This document shows, piece after piece, positions 17,941 to 26,050 of a DNA stretch of 64,000 nt. The position numbers were made by a program, and so were the translations under genes. The DNA comes from Dyella acidiphila. GTDB lineage: Bacteria; Pseudomonadota; Gammaproteobacteria; Xanthomonadales; Rhodanobacteraceae. Location of the stretch: assembly GCF_014863405.1 (NCBI RefSeq), contig NZ_JACZZA010000001.1, positions 806,001 to 870,000 on the forward strand. The letters are read 5' to 3'. Position 1 is the first letter of the stretch, and every line of letters begins with the position of its first letter. Under the pieces are notes generated by a model, which was not told the origin of the DNA, did no database searches, and saw only the letters and a program-made list of their open reading frames with translations.

Positions 17941-19578
17941 CTATCTTCCCGCCGCGGAAAGCGCACCGAGCGCAGCAACTCGCGCAGGCGCACCTTTCAC
18001 CGCCTTGTGCACCTCGCCATGCACCCGGAAATACGCCACCTGCCCGCGCAGCCGCTCAGCCTGTTCCTGCATCGCCCGCGCCGCCGCAGCAGCCTCTTCC
18101 ACCAGCGCGGCGTTCTGCTGGGTCACTTCGTCCATCTGGGTCACCGCGCGATTGACCTGCTCGATGCCACCGGACTGCTCCTGGCTCGCGGCGGCGATCT
18201 CGTCGACGATGTCGGCCACTTTCTTGGCGCTGCCGATAATCCCGCTGAGGGTCTGGCCGGAGGCCTCGACCAGCTGCGCACCAGCCTCCACTTTGTCCAC
18301 GCTGTCGCCGATCAGCGCCTTGATGTCCTTGGCTGCGCGCGCACTGCGCTGGGCCAGGTTGCGCACTTCGGTCGCCACCACCGCAAAGCCGTGACCATGT
18401 TCACCGGCATGCGCAGCCTCGACCGCCGCATTCAGCGCGAGCAAGTTGGTCTGGAAGGCGATTTCATCGATCAGCCCCACGATCTCGCCGATCTGCGCGC
18501 TGGCCTGGCGAATTGCCGCCATCGCGCCGCTGGCCTGTACCGCCACGTCGCCGCCCTGCTCCGCCTGCCGCCGCATGGCGCCGGCAAGCTGGCTGGCCTG
18601 GCCGGCGTTGTCTGCACTCTGTTTGACGGTCGCGGTCATTTGCTCCATCGACGCGGCGGTTTCTTCCAGGCTGGAAGCCTGCTCCTGCGTGCGATAGCTC
18701 AGATCGTCATTGCCGTGCGCGATCTGCTGCGCGGCCGAACTCACTGCATGCGCGCCCTGCTGCACTTCGCCCACGATGTCGGTGAGCTTGCCGCGCATGC
18801 GGCCCAGCGCGTCGAGCAGGCTGCCTTGCGCGGCGTGCAGTTCTTCGCCGCGCAGATCGCCGTCGGCAATGCGCGCGGCCAGACTCACCGCCACGCCGGG
18901 TTCGCCGCCGATGCTCTTGCGGATGCTGCGCATCGATTCCCACACCACCAGAATCACCAGCAGACCCACCAGCGCCGCACGCAGCAGGCTGCCCACCAGC
19001 ATGTGCTGGAATTGCGCATCGATATCCACGAAATACGCGCCTGCAGCCACATGCAGATCCCACGGCGGATAGAACGCTGTGTAGGTCATTTTCAGCGTAT
19101 CGCCCTTGCTGCCCGGCATCGGCCACATGTATTGGGTCAGACCATGGCCGTCGCGCTGGTCGGCCGCCAGCATCTGCCGGTACATGTATTTGCCGGTGCG
19201 ATCGGCATCGTCCTTGATGCTGTTGCCCACACGCTTGGGCATGATCGGATGCATGCGCATCACCAGCTGCGAATCGAAGACGTATACATAGCCGGTGCCG
19301 TCGTTCCAGCGCAGTGCCGACAGCGCGGCCAGTGCACGCTGCTGCGCCACCGCATCGCTGAATTCGCCCTTGGCCGCACGCGCGTGATAGCTCTGCAGCA
19401 GCGAGGTCGCCGTTGCCACCTGATCGCCCAGTGCGCGTTCGCGCGCCTGCATCTGCAGGCTGCGGCTATCGACGGCCGACATCACGGTAAGCGTGATCAA
19501 CCCGCTCACCACGATGGCGATGACCAGCCACACTCTGGCCGCAAGGCTCAGGCGTTCAAGCAGTTTCAACGGGGACAT
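17941..19578 (-). CDS. methyl-accepting chemotaxis protein with single Cache (sCache_2-type) sensor
   Basis: The product has 545 residues from ATG 19578. TM1 is about 14-34 and is followed by a periplasmic Cache domain (GTGYVYVFDSQLVMRMHP, AAGAYFVDIDAQF), TM2 near 190-210, HAMP, and the signalling domain ([20 protein letters not shown]). Cache domains bind small metabolites such as organic acids. The C-terminus (GALSAAGR) lacks the WxxF docking motif of its neighbour. An in-frame GTG 20 codons earlier is possible; ATG has AAGG nine bases upstream. It follows cheA in the same operon. Confidence 0.93.
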   Translation of the reverse strand: MSPLKLLERLSLAARVWLVIAIVVSGLITLTVMSAVDSRSLQMQARERALGDQVATATSLLQSYHARAAKGEFSDAVAQQRALAALSALRWNDGTGYVYVFDSQLVMRMHPIMPKRVGNSIKDDADRTGKYMYRQMLAADQRDGHGLTQYMWPMPGSKGDTLKMTYTAFYPPWDLHVAAGAYFVDIDAQFQHMLVGSLLRAALVGLLVILVVWESMRSIRKSIGGEPGVAVSLAARIADGDLRGEELHAAQGSLLDALGRMRGKLTDIVGEVQQGAHAVSSAAQQIAHGNDDLSYRTQEQASSLEETAASMEQMTATVKQSADNAGQASQLAGAMRRQAEQGGDVAVQASGAMAAIRQASAQIGEIVGLIDEIAFQTNLLALNAAVEAAHAGEHGHGFAVVATEVRNLAQRSARAAKDIKALIGDSVDKVEAGAQLVEASGQTLSGIIGSAKKVADIVDEIAAASQEQSGGIEQVNRAVTQMDEVTQQNAALVEEAAAAARAMQEQAERLRGQVAYFRVHGEVHKAVKGAPARVAALGALSAAGR

Positions 19579-19687
19579 GGCAGCAACCTTCACGATTTTT
19601 TCGGACACGATCTCCCGCGTACCGCTTTCCACCGGCACGATGAGTGATATCTAGGAACCGGCGGCGCCCCTCCCGGCGCCGCGGACG

Positions 19688-21670
19688 TCACGCCGCCTTG
19701 CGGCGCGACTGCAAGCGAATCAGCCCGGCCACGTCGACGATCAGCGCCACCGAGCCATCGGCCAGGATAGTCGCGCCGGAAATACCTTCCACGCGGCGGT
19801 AATTGGCTTCGAGCGACTTCACCACCGCCTGCTGCTGGCCGATCAATTCGTCCACCAGCAAGCCGACCTGGCTGCCGTCGGCTTCCACCACGATCACCAG
19901 GCCTTCTTCAATTTTCTGCCGTGCGTGCTCCACACCGAACTGCTGGTGCAGGCGCACGATCGGACGGTATTCGCCGCGGAAGCGAAACAATTCGCCACCA
20001 CCGGTGACGCTGCGTACCGCATCGGCTGACAGCTGTACCGATTCCACGATCGACACCAGCGGCACGATGTAGCACTCCTCGCCCACCGCCGCGCGCAAGC
20101 CGTCGATGATGGCCAGGGTCAGCGGCAGGGTGATGGTGAAGGTGGTGCCGTTGCCGGGGCGGCTCTTGATCGCCACGCTGCCGCCAAGATCCACCACATT
20201 GCGGCGAACCACGTCCATGCCCACGCCGCGGCCGGACAGATCGGTAGTAACGGCGGCGGTGGAGAAGCCCGGCTGGAAAATCAGCTCGCCCACTTCCTCG
20301 TCGCTGATCCCTTCGCCGCTCTTGATCAGGCCCTTCTGCAGCGCCTTGGCGATGATCGCGTCGCGATTCAGGCCGGCGCCGTCGTCGACGATTTCCACCA
20401 CGATCGAACCGCCGCGATGGAACGCTTCCAGGCGCAGCGTGCCCACGTCGCCCTTGCCGGAAGCGCGGCGCTTTTCGGGCACTTCCAGGCCATGGTCGAT
20501 CGCATTGCGCACCAGGTGCACCAGCGGATCGCCGATTTTTTCCAGCACGGTTTTATCGAGTTCGGTACCTTCGCCCACCAGCTCCAGCTTCACCTGCTTG
20601 CCCAGCTTCTGGCTGAGATCGCGCACGAGGCGCGGGAAGCGGTTGAACACCGAGCCGATCGGCAGCATGCGGATGCCCATCACGCTTTCCTGCAGCGAGC
20701 GCGTATGCCGCGCCAGCTGGGCCAAGCCGTGCTGCAGCATGGCCAGGCGCGAGGGATCGAAATCTTCGCGGAACTGATCGAGCATCGCCTGGGTGATCAC
20801 CAGTTCGCCGACCAGGTCGATCAGGCCGTCGATCTTGTCGATGCCCACGCGCACGGAGCCTGAGTCGTTGCTGCTGGCGGCATTGGCGCGCGTAGTGCCC
20901 GCCGCGCCGCCTGCGCCGGCCGGCGCGGCAACGGCCTCGACGGTCGGTGCAGGCGGTGGCGCAACGGCAACCAGCGGTTCGATGCTCAGCTCGCACTCGT
21001 CCTCGACCCATTCGAACACGCCGGCAATGGCCTCGCGCGTGACCGCACCGGTCAGCTCGATGCGCCAGCCCAGATGGCATTCGGTGGGGTCGAGCGCGTC
21101 CAGCGCGGGCACACGATCCAACTGTGCCTCGACGACCAGCTGCCCGAGCGCAGCCAGTTCACGCAATAGACGCAAGGGCTCGTTGCCGCCGGCCAACATG
21201 CCGGCATGGGGACGGAATTGAATGATCCAGCCGCCGGAGGCGGCCGGCTTTGCCACGGCTTTCGCCGCGGCGGCAGGCACCGCATGTCCCACGGCGGCAG
21301 CCAGTTCCTGCTTCAGGCCTTCGCTGACCGCATCGGCCAGCGGCTGGCCGGCCTGCGCGCGATCGAACATGCCGCGCAGGCAATCGACTGTGCGCAACAT
21401 CAGTTCGACGATGCTCTTGTCGATCGCGCGGCGGCCGTCGCGCACTTGGTCGAGCAGCGACTCGGCCTCGTGCGTCAGCGCGGCCATGTCCGGAAAACCG
21501 AACGTGGCCGAACCGCCCTTGATCGAGTGCGCGGCGCGGAAAATGCTGTGCACCAGCTCCGCATCGCCGCCCTCGTCCAGCGCCAGCAGCGCCGATTCCA
21601 TCGCATCGAGCCCTTCCAGGCTTTCCTCGAAGAAGACTTTGTGGAATTGGGCGATGCTGATGTTGCTCAT
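19688..21670 (-). CDS. cheA: CheA histidine kinase (locus B)
   Basis: The product has 660 residues. P1 carries the phosphorylated His48 (RAAHSIKGGSATFG). A P2-like segment near 150-235 (WIIQFRPHAGMLAGGNEPLR, ECHLGWRIELTG, FEWVEDECEL) probably binds CheY. P3 dimerisation starts near 275, followed by P4 with the N-box HLVRNAIDHGLE, EIVDDGAG and SGRGVGMDVVRRN, and P5 (CheW-like) at the C-terminus. It is flanked by cheY upstream and an MCP downstream in the same direction. Confidence 0.96.
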   Translation of the reverse strand: MSNISIAQFHKVFFEESLEGLDAMESALLALDEGGDAELVHSIFRAAHSIKGGSATFGFPDMAALTHEAESLLDQVRDGRRAIDKSIVELMLRTVDCLRGMFDRAQAGQPLADAVSEGLKQELAAAVGHAVPAAAAKAVAKPAASGGWIIQFRPHAGMLAGGNEPLRLLRELAALGQLVVEAQLDRVPALDALDPTECHLGWRIELTGAVTREAIAGVFEWVEDECELSIEPLVAVAPPPAPTVEAVAAPAGAGGAAGTTRANAASSNDSGSVRVGIDKIDGLIDLVGELVITQAMLDQFREDFDPSRLAMLQHGLAQLARHTRSLQESVMGIRMLPIGSVFNRFPRLVRDLSQKLGKQVKLELVGEGTELDKTVLEKIGDPLVHLVRNAIDHGLEVPEKRRASGKGDVGTLRLEAFHRGGSIVVEIVDDGAGLNRDAIIAKALQKGLIKSGEGISDEEVGELIFQPGFSTAAVTTDLSGRGVGMDVVRRNVVDLGGSVAIKSRPGNGTTFTITLPLTLAIIDGLRAAVGEECYIVPLVSIVESVQLSADAVRSVTGGGELFRFRGEYRPIVRLHQQFGVEHARQKIEEGLVIVVEADGSQVGLLVDELIGQQQAVVKSLEANYRRVEGISGATILADGSVALIVDVAGLIRLQSRRKAA

Positions 21671-21732
21671 AGGAAAAGTCCTGGATTAAACCGGATAGGC
21701 CTCGCCTATCTCGCTGGCTCCCGTCTGCCTCG

Positions 21733-21813
21733 CCGTCATTCCCGCACAAGCGGGAATCCATCTTCGCCTTTGCATCGGAGCAAATGGATTCCCGCTTGCG
21801 CGGGAATGACGGC
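21733..21813. repeat. inverted REP pair, GTCATTCCCGC type
   Basis: Two facing copies of GTCATTCCCGCNNAAGCGGGAATCC between cheY and cheA; same family as 14009. Confidence 0.85.
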
Positions 21814-21861
21814 GTGGCGAGAAGGAGGTAGTACCAAACCTTGCTACTGCCGAAGGCAGAC

Positions 21862-22224
21862 TCAGCCAAGCACCCGCTTGACCGTCGCCAGCAACTGCTC
21901 CGGATCGAACGGCTTCACCAGCCAGCCGGTAGCGCCGGCGGCCTTGCCTTCCATCTTCTTGTCCGTATTGGACTCGGTGGTCAGCATCAGAATCGGCACG
22001 CCCTTGTACTCGGCGCGCGTGCGCAGCTCGCGCACCATGCTGATGCCGTCCATCACCGGCATGTTGACGTCGGCCAGCACCAGGTCGAACTTCGACGAGG
22101 ATGCCGTATCCAGCGCCAGCTGGCCGTTCTCCGCCTCGGCCACTTCATAACCGGCGCTGCGCAGCGTAAACGCCACCATGCCGCGCATCGAAGCCGAATC
22201 GTCCACCGCAAGAATCTTTGCCAT
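21862..22224 (-). CDS. cheY: CheY-type single-domain response regulator (locus B)
   Basis: The product has 120 residues and is a bare receiver domain: acidic pocket D8-D9, phospho-acceptor D52 (LVLADVNMPVMDG), Thr in MLTTES and Lys in LVKPFDP. ATG 22224 has GAGG upstream. It sits between a STAS gene and cheA, so it probably receives phosphate from that CheA. It differs from the CheY beside cheZ. Confidence 0.93.
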   Translation of the reverse strand: MAKILAVDDSASMRGMVAFTLRSAGYEVAEAENGQLALDTASSSKFDLVLADVNMPVMDGISMVRELRTRAEYKGVPILMLTTESNTDKKMEGKAAGATGWLVKPFDPEQLLATVKRVLG

Positions 22225-22240
22225 GTTTCTTACCTCAAGT

Positions 22241-22555
22241 TCAGGCCGGCTTTGCCGGCAGTGCCAATATCTGTGCCAGGCCCAGCTGCCCGGCGGCGTC
22301 CTGCAGCGGCGCACTGGCCGCCGTCCAGCTCAGCGCGCGTTCGCGCTTGCGCGCCTCGTGCTGAAACGCCACCAGCAATTGCAGGGCCGCGGTATCCACG
22401 CGCTCCACCGCGCCGCCGTCGAGCACGATCGCCGAACCGTCCAGCGCATCGCGCAGCTGCCGATGCAGGTCGGTGACTTCGCCGATGCGAAAATCCGCCG
22501 GCATGCCGACGCGCACCTCGCCCTTTGGCGTATCGCTCTTGTTCTTGCTGCCCAT
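22241..22555 (-). CDS. STAS-domain protein heading the cheY-cheA operon
   Basis: The product has 104 residues. After a polar N-terminus comes a STAS fold: VGMPADFRIGEVTDLHRQL, AIVLDGGAVERVDTAALQLL, LSWTAASAPLQDAAGQLGL. The loop residue at the usual phosphorylation site is threonine (VDTAALQ). ATG 22555 has GGAGG upstream. It is the first gene after the FliA-type promoter and 16 bases before cheY. A phospho-switch acting on the chemotaxis array is an inference. Confidence 0.87.
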   Translation of the reverse strand: MGSKNKSDTPKGEVRVGMPADFRIGEVTDLHRQLRDALDGSAIVLDGGAVERVDTAALQLLVAFQHEARKRERALSWTAASAPLQDAAGQLGLAQILALPAKPA

Positions 22556-22587
22556 GACGCGCCCTCCGCGGGTACCTGTTGCAGGAT

Positions 22588-22614
22588 TTATCGGCAAAGG
22601 CAGGGGCAGCTTTA
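22588..22614 (-). promoter_or_regulatory. sigma-28 (FliA) promoter of STAS-cheY-cheA-MCP operon
   Basis: The minus strand reads TAAAGCTG-N11-GCCGATAA: a perfect -10 element, six of eight in the -35 element and exact spacing. It ends 33 bases before the STAS start codon. Confidence 0.88.
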
Positions 22615-22643
22615 GTGGGTTTCTTGACGCCCTCGAAGCGGAC

Positions 22644-22725
22644 CTAGGGTGGGTTAGCGCAGCGTAACCCGACGATGTCGCTTCGAAGACAGATCGTTGG
22701 GTTACGCTGCGCTAACCCAACCTAC
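22644..22725. repeat. dispersed repeat, GTTGGGTTACGCTGCGCTAA family, copy 2
   Basis: An inverted pair: GGGTTAGCGCAGCGTAACCC and, facing it, GGGTTACGCTGCGCTAACCC with a short spacer. Same family as 9535 and 57866. Confidence 0.9.
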
Positions 22726-22755
22726 CGGGGCGCCCTTGCGGTTGGTGTTAGGCCC

Positions 22756-22782
22756 TAAAGTTTTGCGCCAGCAGGCCGATAG
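22756..22782 (+). promoter_or_regulatory. sigma-28 (FliA) promoter of the fliK2/flhB-tail pair
   Basis: The plus strand reads TAAAGTTT-N11-GCCGATAG: a perfect -35 element, seven of eight in the -10 element and exact 11-base spacing. It lies 57 bases before the GTG start. Confidence 0.92.
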
Positions 22783-22839
22783 CCCCTGCAAAGTTCGCAA
22801 TTTCGTACGGCCCAGCCAATGCTGGCCGAGGAGCCAAGC

Positions 22840-23970
22840 GTGATCATCCAGCCAACCAGCGTTGCCGCACTGACCTGGCTCGGTGCCGCCGCCGGCGCCA
22901 GCTCAGAAGGCTGGCGCATTGGCAGCGTGCTGTCCGCGCGCCCGCTCGGCATCAGCGAGCAGGGGCTGATGGTGCTGCAGGTGGGGGCGCTGACGGTGGA
23001 AGCCGAGGCGCCCGGCACCAAGCTGCCGCCGCAGTTCCAGGTGCGCGTGCTCAGCCTGGGCGCGCAGCCGCAGCTGGAAATTCTCGGCTCCAACAGTCCG
23101 CTCGACAGCACCGTCAATCAGGCGCTGCGCGAACGCCTGCCGCAACAGAACGGCTACGCGCCTTTGCTGGCCACGGTCGGCGCACTGTCGCAATGGACCA
23201 TCGCCAAGCAGCTGCCGCCCTATCTGCGCTCGGCGCTGGCCCTGCTCGAGCACAGCATGAGCACGCCGCCGGAACTGTCCACCGGCGAAGGCCTGCGCCA
23301 GGCAGTGAATCGCAGCGGCGTGTTTCTGGAAGCGCAGCTGGCGCACGCGCCGGCCAGCGACGCCACCACCGCGCACGACGATATGAAAGGCGCCCTGCTG
23401 CGCCTGGTCACCATTCTGAAGGGCCAGCCGCTGGCCGGCGAAAGCAGCGATGTGGAAGTGGATCCGCCACTGCTTTATCGCGGCGTGGCGCCGCAGGCGC
23501 GCGTGCCGCTGCCGCCGGAGCTGGCCACCACCAACGACGCCACCGATTTCCTGCCGCGCCTGTATACCGATGTGCAGAGCGCGCTGGCGCGCATGGAAGT
23601 GGCGCAGCTGCAGGCCACGCCCGGCCACTGGATCGTGGAGATTCCGGTGCAGGATGCCGACGGCGCCGACGTGCTGCAGCTGATGCTCAAGCAAGAGCAG
23701 GAAGCCGAGCAGAGCTGGACCATGGGTTTCTCGCTGGACCTGCCTTCGCTGGGGCCGATCGTGGGTGAGCTGCATTTGCGCGGGCTGCGGCTGTCACTGC
23801 GCTTGTGGGCGCAGCGCCGCGAAACGGTAGATCGGCTGGAAGATCAGTTCGAAGATCTGCGTGCGCGCATCGATGCCACCGGTTTGTTTCTCGACCAGCT
23901 CAGCTGCCAGTTCGGCCTGCCGCATGCCGGCACCAGCGTCAGCGCCGTATTCCTGAAGGCCACCGTATGA
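22840..23970 (+). CDS. second FliK-type protein (flagellar hook-length control C-domain)
   Basis: The product has 376 residues. The C-terminal half matches the Flg_hook (FliK C-terminal) pattern: HWIVEIPVQDADGADVLQLM, SWTMGFSLDLPSLGPIVGEL, LRLSLRLWAQRRETVDRLED, IDATGLFLDQLSCQFGLP. The N-terminal part has no proline-rich ruler. The GTG start at 22840 is chosen because GAGGAG lies six bases upstream; an ATG seven codons earlier lacks such a site. It overlaps the next gene by four bases and has a FliA-type promoter, so it is expressed late. Its task alongside the canonical FliK is unknown. Confidence 0.82.
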   Translation: MIIQPTSVAALTWLGAAAGASSEGWRIGSVLSARPLGISEQGLMVLQVGALTVEAEAPGTKLPPQFQVRVLSLGAQPQLEILGSNSPLDSTVNQALRERLPQQNGYAPLLATVGALSQWTIAKQLPPYLRSALALLEHSMSTPPELSTGEGLRQAVNRSGVFLEAQLAHAPASDATTAHDDMKGALLRLVTILKGQPLAGESSDVEVDPPLLYRGVAPQARVPLPPELATTNDATDFLPRLYTDVQSALARMEVAQLQATPGHWIVEIPVQDADGADVLQLMLKQEQEAEQSWTMGFSLDLPSLGPIVGELHLRGLRLSLRLWAQRRETVDRLEDQFEDLRARIDATGLFLDQLSCQFGLPHAGTSVSAVFLKATV

Positions 23971-24239
23971 GCACGCCGCTGCTGCCCGCACCGCAACGCA
24001 AGGTGGTGCTGCGCTTGCCCGGTGGCGCCGATGGCGGATCGGGCACTACGCATTTGAATGCGGCCGAAGTGGACAATTTGTTCAAGCACGCGCATGCGCT
24101 GGGGCTGCCCCTGCATCACGATGCGCAGATTGCGGCATTGCTGGTGTCGCTGCGCATGAATAGCGATGTGCCGCCGTTGCTGTATGCGGCGGCAGCGGCG
24201 GTGTTGGCAAGTATTTATGAGGCTTCGCGCAAGCCGTAG
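23967..24239 (+). CDS. FlhB cytoplasmic-tail homologue (FlhX/EscU-like)
   Basis: The product has 90 residues and resembles the C-terminal export-switch domain of FlhB: EVDNLFKHAHALGLPLHHDAQ matches the AxxxGIPIxED region, and VPPLLYAAAAAVLASIYE matches the IPxxLYxAVAxILAxVY region of full FlhB. The NPTH cleavage site and the membrane part are absent. Family knowledge shows such short proteins can act in the substrate-specificity switch. The start overlaps the fliK2 stop (ATGA), tying the two functionally. Confidence 0.85.
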   Translation: MSTPLLPAPQRKVVLRLPGGADGGSGTTHLNAAEVDNLFKHAHALGLPLHHDAQIAALLVSLRMNSDVPPLLYAAAAAVLASIYEASRKP

Positions 24240-24251
24240 CCCCAGCAGCGA

Positions 24252-24605
24252 TCACTGCTTGTTGTAGCCCTTGCGGTACATGCAGTCCACGACGAAAGCA
24301 TCGCGCGCATCGCCATTCACATCATGAGAACTGTATTCATCGGGGCGCCATCCGCCGCCGCTGGTGGTACAGGTTTCGTGCTTGTCATCCGATTTGGAGC
24401 ATACGGTCGACGGCGGCTCCCAATAGGAACCGCGCGCCAGATAGGTGGCGACCGCAGGTGCAAAACGATCGTAGCCAATGGCTTCGCAGGCGGCCACATC
24501 TGCATCGCGATCGCGCTCGCTGGCTCCCGGCTTTACCCATGTCGTACAGCCGCACAGGAAAGCGACAAAAAATAGCATCGACAGCAATCGCTTCATGACG
24601 GACAC
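24252..24605 (-). CDS. small lipoprotein
   Basis: The product has 117 residues with a type II signal peptide: MSVMKRLLSMLFFVAFLCGC, whose LCGC lipobox gives lipidation at the cysteine. The mature part has four more cysteines (AACEAIG, TVCSKSDD, HETCTTS, VDCMYRKGY), suggesting disulfides, and ends in a phrase, CMYRKGY, common in small cysteine-rich lipoproteins. ATG 24596 (MKRLL) is an alternative start. The function is unknown. It converges on the FlhB-tail gene. Confidence 0.8.
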   Translation of the reverse strand: MSVMKRLLSMLFFVAFLCGCTTWVKPGASERDRDADVAACEAIGYDRFAPAVATYLARGSYWEPPSTVCSKSDDKHETCTTSGGGWRPDEYSSHDVNGDARDAFVVDCMYRKGYNKQ

Positions 24606-24774
24606 AGCTCAATGCTTGGGAAAGAGATACCTGACGGACGCTTCCCAAACGCGGCCTTGCGCAGACTGAAGACGATCAGCTGCAGGACGATAACGGGATC
24701 GGCTGCGCATGGTGGCGAAAAGCCCTGCGCAGCTACTACATGAATAATCCAGTTACCGCTGCCTTCGCGCTTGC

Positions 24775-25305
24775 GGTGAAGGTGGTTCGAAGCATGGCTT
24801 CGATGGTGGGTTATGGCGAGGTTGCCCCCCTCACCTCGATCCTCTCCCCGAAGGGGAGAGGAGGAAGAGCAGTGGCTCGCGTAATTGATGCATTACGCAG
24901 CGCGCTCTGCTCCCTCTCCCCTGCGGGGAGAGGGCTGGGGTGAGGGGGACGCTCTTGCGACGAAGGTGATACGAAGCGTGGCTTCGATGGCGGGTTATGA
25001 CGAGGGTGCCCCCTCACCTCGATCCTCTCCCCGAAGGGGAGAGGAGGAAGAGCGATGGCTCGCGTAATTGGTGCATTACGCAGCGCGCTCTGCTCCCTCT
25101 CCCCTGCGGGGAGAGGGCTGGGGTGAGGGGGACGCTCTTGCGACGAAGGTGATACGAAGCGTGGCTTCGATGGTGATTTATGGCGAGGTTGCCCCCTCAC
25201 CTCGGTCCTCTCCCCGAAGGGGAGAGGAGGAAGAGCGATGGCTCGCGTAATTGGTGCATTACTCAGCGCGCTCTGCTCCCTCCCCTGCCTAAGCAGGGGA
25301 GGGAG
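24775..25305. repeat. tandem array, about 183-base period, three copies
   Basis: GCTTCGATGG anchors recur at about 24797, 24981 and 25164. Each unit carries facing hairpins CTCTCCCCGAAGGGGAGAG and CCCTCTCCCCTGCGGGGAGAGGG and the text GGCTCGCGTAATTG. The third unit is truncated by a CCCCTGCCTAAGCAGGGG hairpin. No gene is supported in 24606-25313. Confidence 0.92.
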
Positions 25306-25313
25306 ACAGGCGG

Positions 25314-25580
25314 CTATTCCCTGCTGCTGCGTCGCATCTGCGGCCGGGTTTGATCGATAGCATGCAACACATCGCCAAGCTGCAGCGCCGCCATATCGAA
25401 ACACATGCCAAGAACGGAACGCCGAATCTCCAACGGCGCGTCCTCTTCTTCCTTTGTTACGGCGTAAGCCATTTGCGCCAGCAGACCCAGATGGTCATGC
25501 AGTTGTGCCAGCTTGATATGGGCCTTTTCCGGCAACGCCAGGAAAACCCCCGGCACCGCTGCGTTATCCGCATCGTTCAT
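25314..25580 (-). CDS. XAC0095-like small protein
   Basis: The product has 88 residues and resembles the short Xanthomonadales XAC0095 family: FLALPEKAHIKLAQLHDHLGLLAQMA, then IRRSVLGMCFDMAALQLGDVLHAID. It is helical, soluble and of unknown function. ATG 25580 is chosen because AAGGAG lies eight bases upstream, although the frame is open further. A candidate 47-codon gene precedes it by 74 bases on the same strand. Family assignment is from pattern memory and is moderately sure. Confidence 0.7.
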   Translation of the reverse strand: MNDADNAAVPGVFLALPEKAHIKLAQLHDHLGLLAQMAYAVTKEEEDAPLEIRRSVLGMCFDMAALQLGDVLHAIDQTRPQMRRSSRE

Positions 25581-25654
25581 CGTCTTCACTCCTTGTGGGT
25601 AAACACGCCGCACCTTGCGCACGGCGTGCAGGGCTCACAGGAAAAATCCTGCGG

Positions 25655-25798
25655 TCAGCACCGGAAGATTGCGCTTCCGGTTCGACACAACGCCCTCAAG
25701 GGCTCGACATTGTCTGAGTCGGACAACGGTGAAGTGGCGGGGGATGGCACTGCGGAGGCACGAAGACGTGCACGTGCCGTATGATCGAGCGTAACCAT
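25655..25798 (-). CDS. candidate small protein or leader peptide, 47 residues
   Basis: ATG 25798 has GGAG seven bases upstream, an ideal ribosome site, and opens a 47-codon frame (MVTLDHTARARLRASAVPSP...FRC) ending in TGA at 25655. Downstream, before the next gene, lie short inverted repeats (AGGAT/ATCCT and CACGCCG/CGGCGTG). Upstream is a further inverted repeat (25830-25863). It may be a leader peptide for the XAC0095-like gene. No homologue is recognised. Confidence 0.4.
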   Translation of the reverse strand: MVTLDHTARARLRASAVPSPATSPLSDSDNVEPLRALCRTGSAIFRC

Positions 25799-25829
25799 GA
25801 TCTAACTCCATGTTAGTTGGTTGTGGCCA

Positions 25830-25863
25830 GCGGATTGTTTGGGGGCTAGCCCATGCAATCCGC
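25830..25863. repeat. inverted repeat GCGGATTG/CAATCCGC
   Basis: Eight-base arms enclose an inner GGGCTAGCCC palindrome. It lies just upstream of the small open frame on the minus strand, where it could be an operator or an RNA hairpin. Confidence 0.5.
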
Positions 25864-25993
25864 GCTTCTTCACATCATGTCGGGCACGCTGCGAATCCAA
25901 ACAACTGAAACGCGCCCGACCTAGCCACTCTCGCACTTGGCGACGCGCATGTCTGTCGGGGAACGCCGACAGCCCATGGAGATAAGCACAGAC

Positions 25994-26022
25994 AAAAACG
26001 GCCGCCTCGTGCGAGGCGGCCG
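25994..26022 (-). terminator. rho-independent terminator of the flagellar/chemotaxis supercluster
   Basis: On the minus strand a ten-pair stem CGGCCGCCTC/GAGGCGGCCG with a GCAC loop is followed by TTTTT. It lies 29 bases after the DUF2802 stop codon and closes the long minus-strand run. Confidence 0.95.
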
Positions 26023-26050
26023 CTGCTTGACCTGCATACCGGTTGATGCG

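Larger units (their letters stand above)
22556..22839. other. divergent regulatory gap between locus B and fliK2
   Basis: The 284 bases contain two divergent sigma-28 promoters (22588-22614 minus, 22756-22782 plus) with a dispersed repeat between them. Confidence 0.75.

Noticed and set aside
24811-25404. A long repetitive frame across the 183-base array.
   Set aside because: Same reason: low-complexity translation of DNA repeats.
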